Assembly: GCA_002368865.1 (NCBI GenBank)
Contig: DFDT01000021.1
Location: forward strand, 1-35,806
Reading direction: 5' to 3'
Source: Lachnospiraceae bacterium UBA3821
GTDB taxonomy: Bacteria; Bacillota; Clostridia; Lachnospirales; Lachnospiraceae
Length of the DNA: 35,806 nt
How positions within the stretch are numbered: position 1 is the stretch's first letter; every line of letters begins with the position of its first letter. A program made the position numbers and the translations under genes. Below are positions 24,563 to 32,312 of the stretch, piece by piece. The notes below the pieces were generated by a model, which did not search any database, was not told the DNA's origin, and saw only the letters and a list, made by a program, of their open reading frames with translations.

Positions 24563-25954
24563 TCAGGACGTGCTTATCAGTTCACCGATCGTAATGTCCG
24601 GTTCGTCAACACCACGGAACATCATCTTCATCATGTAATAGTAAAGCTTTTGAATGTCATCGTAAGTCAACACAGCTTTTTGGTAATGAAAATCAAAAAT
24701 CATACCGCCGTCGTTCGAACTGTGGGTGACCGTGAGATAAATTTGTTTTGTGGCAGCTCCATTTGGATACCATACAGATCGTGTCTGAAACCCTGCAAGA
24801 TGCTCGTTCTGCATACGCACAGGCATTGGCTGATACGTAAGGGACATGGAAATATATTCCGTGTTTTCAGGCGCCCCATAGACATCTTTCAGCATCTTAT
24901 CCACTGCTACAGGGTCATAATTGCAATGAAGATAGATTCTGTTCTGAACATTCTGAACCTCATACAAGGCATCCAGAAATTCTGTGTCCGGAGGTATAAT
25001 AGTGCGGCAGGGGAATGAAAGCACACGGCTTCCGCCGCAGGTCCATTCCGCATGAGTGGATCTGCGTGAAACAAAATTACGCAGAGTAATATCGTCCTGG
25101 CCGCCGTTCGTTTTGGAAAGATAGGTTCGCATGGCGAGGAGAATCAGGTTGGTCATGGAAACTCCCTGAGTAGCACAAAAATCCAATAGAGTTTGTGTGG
25201 CTTCCGGTTCAAGATGGAAATCCGCTACACCGACAGAGCGGTCTTTTGTCTCAACATCCGCTGCCCGAAGGCTCTTGTCTCCATGCTTTTTACGAGCTTC
25301 CTGCAGTATCCGAGGACCTCTGACGTCAGAATAGATCGGTTCTCCGTTTTCTGTCAGATAATCCCTCCAGAACTTTTCGTCCTTATCTTGCCGTTTTTTG
25401 TTTTCCAGCTTTTTTAAATCACTTTTGAGCACTTCCTCAAACGACGCCAGCGGTTTCGGATACTCAGACCCGAAGCGATAATGGCAATAAAGCTCCATAA
25501 TGTCATTAACCATAACTATGAGCCCGGAGGAATCTACAAGGCGATGGTCAATATGAATATACATCCCGTTATATCCCTCCGGCATGCGAAGCATAGTGAT
25601 CTCGACCATTGGAATTTCGGGATCTTTGAATTCTTCAAAGGTCTTCTCCTGCAGAAACGCGTCAGCTTCTTCCATCGTCATTTCTGAGAGATCCATAAAA
25701 GGCACGTCTCTGTCGTCCCGTTCCGCAATATACTGCCGGACAAATCCATCCTCATCCGGTGCGGTGAAGCGTAATCTAAGGCATTCATAGCGTCTGTACT
25801 CGTCCTGAATACATTTTTTCAAAAGATTGAAGTCGATCTCCGTCTGAAGACCGGAAAAGACGCTTATGTTGCAGCAGCGCTGTGTGCCGGTTTCACGGAT
25901 CGGAAGATACTGCAGCATCTGACCGACGTTCAGGGGGTAAAGTGTTCTTTCCAT
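24563..25954 (-). CDS. Free-standing condensation-domain (NRPS C-like) acyltransferase
   Basis: About 463 residues from the ATG at 25954 (MERTLYPLNVGQML), preceded by AGGAGG. The protein has the size and two-lobe pattern of a single condensation domain of the CoA-dependent acyltransferase superfamily. The active-site motif HHxxxDG appears as D136-H137-R-L-V-D141-S142: the catalytic second His and the Asp are kept, while the first His and the Gly are changed. A later LTVTHSSNDGGMIFDFHY region matches the conserved C-lobe floor-loop area. It should join two acyl groups, amide or ester forming, with one delivered on a carrier. It follows the hydrolase by 26 bases. PapA or wax-ester-type acyltransferases are alternatives. 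Confidence 0.82.
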   Translation of the reverse strand: MERTLYPLNVGQMLQYLPIRETGTQRCCNISVFSGLQTEIDFNLLKKCIQDEYRRYECLRLRFTAPDEDGFVRQYIAERDDRDVPFMDLSEMTMEEADAFLQEKTFEEFKDPEIPMVEITMLRMPEGYNGMYIHIDHRLVDSSGLIVMVNDIMELYCHYRFGSEYPKPLASFEEVLKSDLKKLENKKRQDKDEKFWRDYLTENGEPIYSDVRGPRILQEARKKHGDKSLRAADVETKDRSVGVADFHLEPEATQTLLDFCATQGVSMTNLILLAMRTYLSKTNGGQDDITLRNFVSRRSTHAEWTCGGSRVLSFPCRTIIPPDTEFLDALYEVQNVQNRIYLHCNYDPVAVDKMLKDVYGAPENTEYISMSLTYQPMPVRMQNEHLAGFQTRSVWYPNGAATKQIYLTVTHSSNDGGMIFDFHYQKAVLTYDDIQKLYYYMMKMMFRGVDEPDITIGELISTS

Positions 25955-25980
25955 AAGAAACCTCCTATCTTGTTTTGTGC

Positions 25981-27258
25981 TCATATTGCTTCAGCATCAG
26001 TAGCTGCTGCTATGGCCTGTGCGGCAATATCGCTCACTTCATCGCTTATCGCCTGCCCCAGTTTGTTGTCACCCGATGATACTCCGATTCTCTTTTTCAG
26101 ATGTTTCCAGCCTCCGATCCGCTGTGAAAACAACCACTCCCTCATCTGCTCGTCTTTATAGACAACTTCCCAGCAAAAATGGGGGCTCTGCCAAAACACC
26201 TGCTTTTCCGGATATCGGGTGACGCGGTATTTGATTCCGGCTCCGTCTAGAGCAGCCAGTGTAGGATCCAGAGTATATGCGGGTACAATCAGAGGATCAT
26301 CTGCTGAATGAAAGATCCAAAGAGGCGTATTCTTAAGAGCCATGATGCGCTGAGGGTTTGCTGCTCCGCACGCAATCACCATAGCCGAAAATGAGTCAGG
26401 ATGATCCATTGCAAGAACATAAGCTCCAAAGGCACCTGATGAAATTCCCGTAAGATAACGCCTTCTGACATCAACACTGTATTCTGTTTCAATCTTTTGG
26501 ATCAGACGCCATGCGACAGTCAGCTGAGGCATCGGCCAGAATGGGGAATCCGACCTTTTTCGTATGAACTGGTTCAGTGTGGTCCAGTTGTCATCCTCGT
26601 CGTAACGAATTCCGCACTTGGGGACAAGCACGACGCATTGATTGCGGCCAGACTCTGAATCTTCCGCAAATACAGTTGCCATCTGCGTTTTTTTGAGAAC
26701 CGCGGAGATCGGCTCCTGTATCTCTCCGGTGCCGTGCAGGCAAATGACCATCGGGTATTTCCTGGCGGGGTCATAGTCCGTTGGCACATAGAGCATATAT
26801 GGCATTTCAATGCCGTATTCCTCATCATAAAAAGAGCGCTCGTCAAACAACTCGCGGACCTTTTTGCCGCAGTCTCTATGGATATGAATTCTATATTGGT
26901 CGGTGCCGTGCATACTGCTTCCGGCATCAATCGTAACGTTCACGTCAAGATCCTCTTCGAAGCACGCTTCTCTCTTGTCCAGGCGAATGATGTAGCCGCC
27001 GAAAAAGTCATAGTAGGGGATCTCGGATCCCGCGATATAATCTCCCATTTCCAGATCAATGCCTGCATAGCCAAAACGCCCTGCGTCACGATCTGCACGA
27101 ATACTGATATAAAACTCCGGATTATAATCCAATCTCAGAAGCACACCAAAACAGTCCGTGGGTACAGCCGCCTCGTAACTCTTGATGTTCGGATCAAATC
27201 GGATCAGACTTTTTGGCGAAGCGTTTATAGTAAGCCTGATATCGCTGACAGGGTTCAA
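25981..27258 (-). CDS. Alpha/beta-hydrolase with N-terminal beta-rich domain (esterase/peptidase-like)
   Basis: A 425-residue protein with a TTG start at 27258 behind AAGGAG. Residues 1-140 form a beta-rich domain. The rest is an alpha/beta-hydrolase of the PHB-depolymerase/Esterase_phd type: oxyanion HGTGE (175-179), nucleophile S273 in GISSGAFG, acid D321 in SADDPLIVP and base H360 in WQSPHFCWE. No signal peptide is present, so it is cytoplasmic, unlike many family members. An Ala-rich helical tail follows residue 400. It heads the cluster with condensation, carrier and ligase genes and may release, trim or proofread the product. Its placement makes a thioesterase-like role plausible but unproven. 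Confidence 0.82.
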   Translation of the reverse strand: MNPVSDIRLTINASPKSLIRFDPNIKSYEAAVPTDCFGVLLRLDYNPEFYISIRADRDAGRFGYAGIDLEMGDYIAGSEIPYYDFFGGYIIRLDKREACFEEDLDVNVTIDAGSSMHGTDQYRIHIHRDCGKKVRELFDERSFYDEEYGIEMPYMLYVPTDYDPARKYPMVICLHGTGEIQEPISAVLKKTQMATVFAEDSESGRNQCVVLVPKCGIRYDEDDNWTTLNQFIRKRSDSPFWPMPQLTVAWRLIQKIETEYSVDVRRRYLTGISSGAFGAYVLAMDHPDSFSAMVIACGAANPQRIMALKNTPLWIFHSADDPLIVPAYTLDPTLAALDGAGIKYRVTRYPEKQVFWQSPHFCWEVVYKDEQMREWLFSQRIGGWKHLKKRIGVSSGDNKLGQAISDEVSDIAAQAIAAATDAEAI

Positions 27259-27382
27259 ATCAACCTACTCCTTCTCTGTCTCATGTAGCTTATGATTATA
27301 GTTCTCACAAACAATTATATTTTCTTCCTACTAACGCTTTATAAACTCTCGAAAGAAGTGTAGTCCGCCAGTAGCTTCCCTC
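27259..27382 (-). promoter_or_regulatory. Gap before the hydrolase with two TATAAT boxes
   Basis: This 124-base gap holds perfect -10 type hexamers on the minus strand at 27300-27295 and 27319-27314. Neither has a good -35 box at 16-18 bases. A TACTAACGC sequence at 27329-27337 repeats a motif seen before the histidine kinase. No clear terminator follows ribH, so read-through from the riboflavin operon is also possible. Confidence 0.35.
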
Positions 27383-27856
27383 TCACATAAGTTTTCTGAG
27401 GTTGATCATTTCAATGGCTCCGAGCGCGCAGTCGTATCCCTTGTTTCCGGCTTTACTGCCCGCTCTTGCAATGGCCTGATCGATGTTCTCTGTCGTTACA
27501 AGACCGAACATCACCGGTACGCCGGAAGTTAGAGCAATCTGTGCTATTCCTTTAGAAACCTCATTGCATACATAGTCATAGTGTGACGTCTGGCCGCGGA
27601 TCACACAGCCCAAGCAGATGACGGCATCATACTTTCCGGAGATCGCCATAGCCTTAGCAATTACGGGGATCTCAAACGCCCCCGGAACCCAAGCCGCTGT
27701 TATATTGGACTCCTCGACCCCATGCCGCACAAGTCCGTCCACCGCGCCTCCCAGAAGTTTGTTCACAATAATCTCGTTGAATCTGGATGCTACAATGCCG
27801 ACCGTTATCCCCTTAGGCGCAACGACGTTCCCTTCCAGCAGATTGATTTTTCTCAT
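27383..27856 (-). CDS. ribH: 6,7-dimethyl-8-ribityllumazine synthase RibH
   Basis: A 157-residue enzyme that condenses the pyrimidinedione with 3,4-dihydroxy-2-butanone 4-phosphate to form lumazine. [43 protein letters not shown] (substrate phosphate and catalytic His) and [24 protein letters not shown] are all diagnostic. Normal length, with AAGGAG before the ATG. It is the last of the four riboflavin genes. Confidence 0.97.
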   Translation of the reverse strand: MRKINLLEGNVVAPKGITVGIVASRFNEIIVNKLLGGAVDGLVRHGVEESNITAAWVPGAFEIPVIAKAMAISGKYDAVICLGCVIRGQTSHYDYVCNEVSKGIAQIALTSGVPVMFGLVTTENIDQAIARAGSKAGNKGYDCALGAIEMINLRKLM

Positions 27857-27876
27857 AGCATGTTCTCCTTTCTTTC

Positions 27877-29100
27877 TTACAGCGCATATCGATTGAGGAT
27901 ATGCCCCATTTTCGTCTTCTTAGTCTCCAAATACCTTCTGTCAAATTTCTGCGGCTCAATCTCAATTGAAACACGCTCAGCAATACGAAGGCCAAATGAG
28001 CTGAGTTCGTAGATCTTGTCAGGGTTGTTTGTAAGGAGTTTTAAAGATTTTGCCCCGAGATCACGAAGAATCTGCGCGCCGACCCAGTATTCTCTGAGGT
28101 CAGCATCAAACCCCAGCCGGATATTAGCCTCCACTGTATCCAAACCCTTCTCCTGCAGTGCATAAGCTTTAATTTTGTTAATAAGGCCGATTCCTCTCCC
28201 CTCCTGGCGCATATACAGAAGGATTCCTCTTCCTTCTTTTTCGATCTTTTCCAGTGATTTCTGCAGTTGCAGGCCGCAGTCACAGCGCAAGGATCCGAAG
28301 GTATCACCTGTCAGGCACTCCGAATGTACACGGCACAGAACATTTTCCCCGTTTCCAATCTCTCCTTTGACAAGAGCAATGTGATGCTCGCCAGTAATGT
28401 CATTGATGTATCCGTACATTCGAAAACGTCCGTAAGCTGTGGGAAGGTCTGCTGCTGCTTCCCGTATAACATGTTTCTCATGTACTCTCAGGTAATCCTG
28501 CAGGTCACGTATCGTAATGGATTTCATGTTGTATTGGCTGGCCAGTTCCCACAGAGCTTGCGCCCTCATCATGGTTCCGTCTTCTGACATGACCTCGCAG
28601 CATACGCCGCACTCCGTCATTCCAGCTATGCGCAGCAAGTCGACTGTAGCTTCTGTATGGCCGTTTCGGACAAGAACACCGCCTCTGCGGGCGATCAGAG
28701 GAAAAACATGTCCCGGTCTTCTCAAATCGTCCGGCTTTGTGGCTGCATCCGCACACTTCATCATAGTCAGGGCGCGCTCCGCGGCGGAAATCCCTGTCGT
28801 AGTGTCGATGTGGTCAACTGATACAGTGAATGCTGTGTGATGATTGTCCGTGTTTTCCGCGACCATAGGCTGCAGACCTAACCGTTCCGCCACTTCAGCA
28901 CTCATCGGCGTACAGATCAACCCCCTGGCGTGCATAGCCATGAAATTGATGTTCTCCTGCGTTGCGCACTGCGCCGCGCAGATCATATCTCCCTCGTTCT
29001 CACGGTCCGGATCGTCCGTGACGAGGATAATCTTTCCTCTTTTAAGGTCCTCGACAGCCTCCTCAATTGTGTTGTGCTTGTAACTCTGTGCTTTATCCAT
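27877..29100 (-). CDS. ribBA: Bifunctional DHBP synthase / GTP cyclohydrolase II RibBA
   Basis: A 407-residue fusion from the ATG at 29100 ([10 protein letters not shown]), preceded by GGAGG. The N-terminal half (1-205) is 3,4-dihydroxy-2-butanone-4-phosphate synthase, with [11 protein letters not shown] and the [24 protein letters not shown] region split across its active site. The C-terminal half (206-400) is GTP cyclohydrolase II, with zinc ligands in [18 protein letters not shown] and RQEGRGIGL. It supplies both riboflavin precursors. Both halves look complete. Confidence 0.97.
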   Translation of the reverse strand: MDKAQSYKHNTIEEAVEDLKRGKIILVTDDPDRENEGDMICAAQCATQENINFMAMHARGLICTPMSAEVAERLGLQPMVAENTDNHHTAFTVSVDHIDTTTGISAAERALTMMKCADAATKPDDLRRPGHVFPLIARRGGVLVRNGHTEATVDLLRIAGMTECGVCCEVMSEDGTMMRAQALWELASQYNMKSITIRDLQDYLRVHEKHVIREAAADLPTAYGRFRMYGYINDITGEHHIALVKGEIGNGENVLCRVHSECLTGDTFGSLRCDCGLQLQKSLEKIEKEGRGILLYMRQEGRGIGLINKIKAYALQEKGLDTVEANIRLGFDADLREYWVGAQILRDLGAKSLKLLTNNPDKIYELSSFGLRIAERVSIEIEPQKFDRRYLETKKTKMGHILNRYAL

Positions 29101-29116
29101 TTCCGAGTCCTCCAAT

Positions 29117-29815
29117 TCAAAACCCCATGTCCCGCAGCTCTTCCATCGTGTAGGACACAGTTGATTCCACACGGCTTTTTTTCTCCGCCGCCCTACTCCC
29201 TGGATCCGAACCTTCTGAGTAAGCTTCTGGCGGGCTCATCAGCTTCTCTATATATTTGCCCATGATATCGTTCTCCAGATTTACGAGATCGCCTGCCTTT
29301 TTGGACAGAAGCGTTGTCTCTGCTGCCGTGTGCGGTATGATCGACACCTTAAAGACCTTCCCGTCGACATAAGCAACCGTCAGAGAGATTCCGTCAACAG
29401 CAACAGAGCCTTTCTCGACAATGTATCGCAGAATGTGCGGCGGCGCACCAATAGTGATCCAAACTGCATTTGCCTCCGGCACAACTGAGCGTATCGTACC
29501 GACACCGTCAATATGCCCAGCCACTATGTGGCCTCCAAACCGGCCATCCGCCGCCATTGCTCGCTCAAGGTTGACCTGATCGCCCGGACTGCAGCTGCTA
29601 AGGGCACTTCGACGAATCGTCTCCGCCATCACGTCTGCTGTAAACCCGTCAGGCTGGATCGAAACAACCGTCAAGCATATGCCGTTGACCGCGATACTGT
29701 CCCCTATCCCGGCATCCTCGAGCACCGTACGCGCCCGTATCGCAATGTTGCCTGACATCCCTGCAAGCCTTATATATTTGATTGTTCCTGTTTCCTCGAC
29801 GATTCCTGTAAACAT
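29117..29815 (-). CDS. ribE: Riboflavin synthase RibE
   Basis: About 232 residues from the ATG at 29815 ([10 protein letters not shown]), with GAGGT just upstream. It converts two lumazine molecules to riboflavin plus the pyrimidinedione. The two tandem lumazine-binding barrels are visible: [13 protein letters not shown] in the first and [16 protein letters not shown] in the second, with [13 protein letters not shown] between. The protein is about 20 residues longer than usual because of a polar C-terminal tail ([16 protein letters not shown] and on). It follows ribD by two bases. Confidence 0.95.
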   Translation of the reverse strand: MFTGIVEETGTIKYIRLAGMSGNIAIRARTVLEDAGIGDSIAVNGICLTVVSIQPDGFTADVMAETIRRSALSSCSPGDQVNLERAMAADGRFGGHIVAGHIDGVGTIRSVVPEANAVWITIGAPPHILRYIVEKGSVAVDGISLTVAYVDGKVFKVSIIPHTAAETTLLSKKAGDLVNLENDIMGKYIEKLMSPPEAYSEGSDPGSRAAEKKSRVESTVSYTMEELRDMGF

Positions 29816-29817
29816 CT

Positions 29818-30948
29818 TTACCTCTTTTGCTTCCAATCCTGTATTGTGCGATAAGTAACGAGCAGATCTTTGCCTACTTTTTTGATCTGTTCCGCCTTTA
29901 ATTGAAGAGCCTCATTCGGCACTTCAATGCCGATACCCTCGACAGGCGATCTTGCTCTTCCGCCGAATATCATTGGCGCGACAAACGCGTTTATCTCTTG
30001 CACGATGCCGGCCCGGAGCGCACTCTCGTTGAGTGTTCCGCCCCCTTCGAGCAGAATACTGTCAATTCCACGTTGCCCCAGACGCATCGTCAGTTCCCAC
30101 AGATCAACTCCGTCATCCTGCACAGGGACATTCCACACCTCAACGCCTAAACGCCTTAGAATGTCAGCTTTGCGGCAAATGTCTTCCGGCCAGCATTCGC
30201 TTTTTTTGGGCAGCGCACATACCACAATGGTTTCATGCTCTGCAGCAGTTCTGCAAATCTGAGAATCTTCAGGAATACGAAGACGCGAGTCGCAGATGAT
30301 GCGCACCGGATTTTTGCCGCCCGGAACCCTGCAGTTCAGCATCGGATCATCCGCAAGAACAGTTCCAATCCCCGCCATAATGCCCATACAGGCATTTCGC
30401 CATTTGTGTACCAGGTCTCTGGCTTCCGCTGACGTAATCCATTTAGAATCACCTGTCTTTGTTGCAATTTTACCGTCCGCGGTCATCGCATACTTCATCT
30501 TCACGTATGGCCTGCCCGTAGTGATATAGTGAAAATAGATTGGATTAAGTGCGTCGCACTCCTCACGCATGAAGTCTTCAACTACAATTATGCCGTGCTC
30601 TCTGAGCATCCTTGCTCCCTTCCCGCTAACTGCCGGATTAGGGTCTCTCGAGCCAATCACAACACGACTTATCCCATGCTCTATGATTGCTGCCGTGCAT
30701 GGGGGCTGTTTTCCGTAGTGGCAACATGGCTCAAGTGTGACATAAATCGTTGCTCCTTGTGCCGGTTCCTTAAGCGCGCGCAGCGCTTCTCTCTCTGCAT
30801 GAAGCCCGCCGTAATTATGATGCCACCCTTCCGAAATCACGTGCCCATTCTTCACGACAACTGCTCCAACCAACGGGTTCGGATTCACCCGCCCCTCCCC
30901 TTTGCGAGCCAGTTCTATGGCTCTCTTCATATAATAATGATCCGTCAT
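29818..30948 (-). CDS. ribD: Bifunctional riboflavin deaminase/reductase RibD
   Basis: A 376-residue fusion and first gene of the riboflavin operon. Residues 1-145 are the zinc deaminase, with zinc ligands in HAERE and LEPCCHYGKQPPCT. Residues 146-370 are the NADPH reductase, with RPYVKMKYAMTADGKIATKTG split around its substrate site and LLEGGGTLN. Normal length. The ribosome binding site is modest (AAGGCAGG). The leader upstream contains a strong terminator rather than a recognisable FMN riboswitch. Confidence 0.96.
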   Translation of the reverse strand: MTDHYYMKRAIELARKGEGRVNPNPLVGAVVVKNGHVISEGWHHNYGGLHAEREALRALKEPAQGATIYVTLEPCCHYGKQPPCTAAIIEHGISRVVIGSRDPNPAVSGKGARMLREHGIIVVEDFMREECDALNPIYFHYITTGRPYVKMKYAMTADGKIATKTGDSKWITSAEARDLVHKWRNACMGIMAGIGTVLADDPMLNCRVPGGKNPVRIICDSRLRIPEDSQICRTAAEHETIVVCALPKKSECWPEDICRKADILRRLGVEVWNVPVQDDGVDLWELTMRLGQRGIDSILLEGGGTLNESALRAGIVQEINAFVAPMIFGGRARSPVEGIGIEVPNEALQLKAEQIKKVGKDLLVTYRTIQDWKQKR

Positions 30949-30983
30949 ATTCCTGCCTTCATGTAAAAGTTAAACACTTTGCC

Positions 30984-31019
30984 AAAAAGGGTCCTGTAGA
31001 TTTCTCCACAGGACCCTTT
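30984..31019 (-). terminator. Strong terminator between desulfoferrodoxin and ribD
   Basis: AAAGGGTCCTGT (30986-30997) and ACAGGACCCTTT (31008-31019) are perfect 12-base complements around a ten-base loop. On the minus strand the stem runs into TTTTT (30988-30984). It lies 67 bases after the desulfoferrodoxin stop and 36 bases before the ribD start. It either ends the upstream message or acts as an attenuator for the riboflavin genes. Confidence 0.85.
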
Positions 31020-31029
31020 GTGCCCCAAA

Positions 31030-31056
31030 CCAGTCCGCATCATACATCCGGACCAG
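31030..31056 (-). other. RNA hairpin favoured only on the minus strand
   Basis: On the minus-strand RNA, CUGGUCCG pairs with CGGACUGG using two G-U pairs, with an 11-base loop. On the plus-strand RNA the same positions would be A-C mismatches. It stands just before the terminator at 30984-31019, giving a tandem-hairpin leader. Confidence 0.4.
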
Positions 31057-31086
31057 TTGTATGAAGCAACCCTAATCACATGATTA

Positions 31087-31464
31087 CTAAACTTCTGTCA
31101 TCCACAGCCCATGCAGATTACAGTATGCATATACAGCTAATGGTTTTTCTTCTCCCAGACAGAAGGTAACGCACGGTTTGGCTCCCGGATTCAGCACTTT
31201 CCTTTGGCCTCCGTTTTCCGTTTCCACATATACCCACTCGATAAAATGTTCTTGAATCATAGGATGGTCAACGCTGCCCACATTGACGGTCAGCTTGCCG
31301 TCATCCATTTTTACAACAGGAAGATGTTTTTCTCCGCTGGCTTCCACGGTGTTGGGAACCAGAGCCTCCATTTTCTCTCCGCAACATACAATCGGAACCC
31401 CGGAATCATTGATCATGCCAATTAAGTTGCCGCAATGACCGCACCTGAAAAATTTCGTCTTCAA
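31087..31464 (-). CDS. dfx: Desulfoferrodoxin (superoxide reductase, two-iron type)
   Basis: A 125-residue protein that reduces superoxide to hydrogen peroxide, a defence typical of anaerobes. The N-terminal desulforedoxin domain has CGHC and VCC (C8, C11, C27, C28) for the FeCys4 centre. The catalytic FeHis4Cys site is visible as EKHLPV, DHPM, QEHFIEWV and CNLHGLW. The start is TTG at 31464 with AGGAGG about ten bases upstream. It appears monocistronic, between a regulatory gap with CTAAC repeats and a strong terminator. Confidence 0.95.
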   Translation of the reverse strand: MKTKFFRCGHCGNLIGMINDSGVPIVCCGEKMEALVPNTVEASGEKHLPVVKMDDGKLTVNVGSVDHPMIQEHFIEWVYVETENGGQRKVLNPGAKPCVTFCLGEEKPLAVYAYCNLHGLWMTEV

Positions 31465-31661
31465 TAATAAAGCTCCTCCTTATCTTTTTTATAAATCTTA
31501 CCGAGTCAGCACTAACGTCTTAACAACTGTTAGCAGCACTAACACACAATAAACGTTTGTATTCTGCCCGCATCATTTACGCGTTACTAATCAGTTTGTT
31601 TCCATATTGTATATTCAAGCTAACGAGGCCTGGTTTGTAATAATTCAGTAAGGATAATGCA
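31465..31661. promoter_or_regulatory. Divergent gap with CAGCACTAAC repeats and an inverted repeat
   Basis: An exact ten-base direct repeat CAGCACTAAC occurs at 31507-31516 and 31534-31543, 27 bases apart. The second copy is part of an inverted repeat TGTTAG-N5-CTAACA (31528-31544). A desulfoferrodoxin promoter candidate on the minus strand is TTAGTG then TATAAA 16 bases later, so the first repeat overlaps its -35 box. The AP2 gene starts on the other side. A dedicated regulator is likely. Confidence 0.5.
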
Positions 31662-32309
31662 ATGAAAACAGAAAAAAAGACAACAAATAGAGTTATGATG
31701 CACTCAGTGCCCAAGGCAAGCAGAGGAAGTGCCAGAGACCTGACGGGACAGAGATTTGAACATTTGGTCGTGCTGTATCCCCTTGATCCATCTAACAGAA
31801 CCACAACAGCTCTGTGGCGGTGCCGCTGTGACTGCGGTAACGAAGTAAATGTCACCTATCACGCGCTGACGCGGGGCAACAATAAGAGCTGCGGATGTCT
31901 GAAAAAAAAGTATCAGGCGTTGGTTCACGACAGACTGCACCTGATTGACGGCACGTGTGTAGAATGGTTGGTCGGAAGAAAAAGCAGAGTCGATAATGCC
32001 AGCGGTTTTCGAGGCGTATTTAAAAAGAAAAACGGGAAGTATTTGGCTTCGATAGGATTTAAGAAAAAAGTCTATTATCTTGGAACCTTTGATGATTATG
32101 ATGAGGCTGTTGCTGAGAGACTAGTGTGGGAATCTTTAATCCATGACGGCTTTGTAAAAGCCCGCAGCCACTGGGTCAGTATGGCTGCGGAAGATCCTGA
32201 ATGGGCCAGGCATAACCCTTTTGTATTTGATTTGGTGAAGGAGAACGGCGATCTGCGCATTATTAATTCGATGGAGAACGTAAAAGAAGCGTTCGGCGCC
32301 CCGCTTTAA
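31662..32309 (+). CDS. AP2 DNA-binding domain protein, phage/mobile-element type
   Basis: A 215-residue protein with AAGGA about ten bases before the ATG. The N-terminal part (about 26-82) has the phage-type element LTGQRFEHLVVL followed by a four-cysteine knuckle (CRCDCG and SCGC). Residues about 113-156 form an AP2 domain: GFRGVFKKKNGKYLASIGF and YYLGTFDDYDEAVAERL. Such proteins occur in phages and mobile elements, often with HNH nucleases, but no HNH motif is visible here. It is one of only two plus-strand genes in the window and has no phage genes around it, so it may be a domesticated remnant. Its stop overlaps the opposing stop of the response regulator gene. Confidence 0.82.
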   Translation: MKTEKKTTNRVMMHSVPKASRGSARDLTGQRFEHLVVLYPLDPSNRTTTALWRCRCDCGNEVNVTYHALTRGNNKSCGCLKKKYQALVHDRLHLIDGTCVEWLVGRKSRVDNASGFRGVFKKKNGKYLASIGFKKKVYYLGTFDDYDEAVAERLVWESLIHDGFVKARSHWVSMAAEDPEWARHNPFVFDLVKENGDLRIINSMENVKEAFGAPL

Positions 32310-32312
32310 AGC
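32303..32312. other. Palindrome containing two opposing stop codons
   Basis: GCTTTAAAGC holds the TAA of the AP2 gene (32307-32309) and the TAA of the response regulator gene on the other strand (32306-32308). Outer GC-rich bases CCCGC and GCGGG extend a short hairpin, but no T tract follows. It may be a weak bidirectional end signal. Confidence 0.5.

Noticed and set aside
22056..27258. Interpretation as a D-alanylation (dlt-like) operon because of ligase plus carrier.
   Set aside because: There is no MBOAT DltB or DltD homologue; instead a condensation-domain protein, a hydrolase and a small unrelated membrane protein are present.
30949..31086. FMN riboswitch expected before ribD.
   Set aside because: The conserved RFN blocks were not visible by eye on the minus strand; only hairpins and a terminator were found. 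A covariance search could overturn this.
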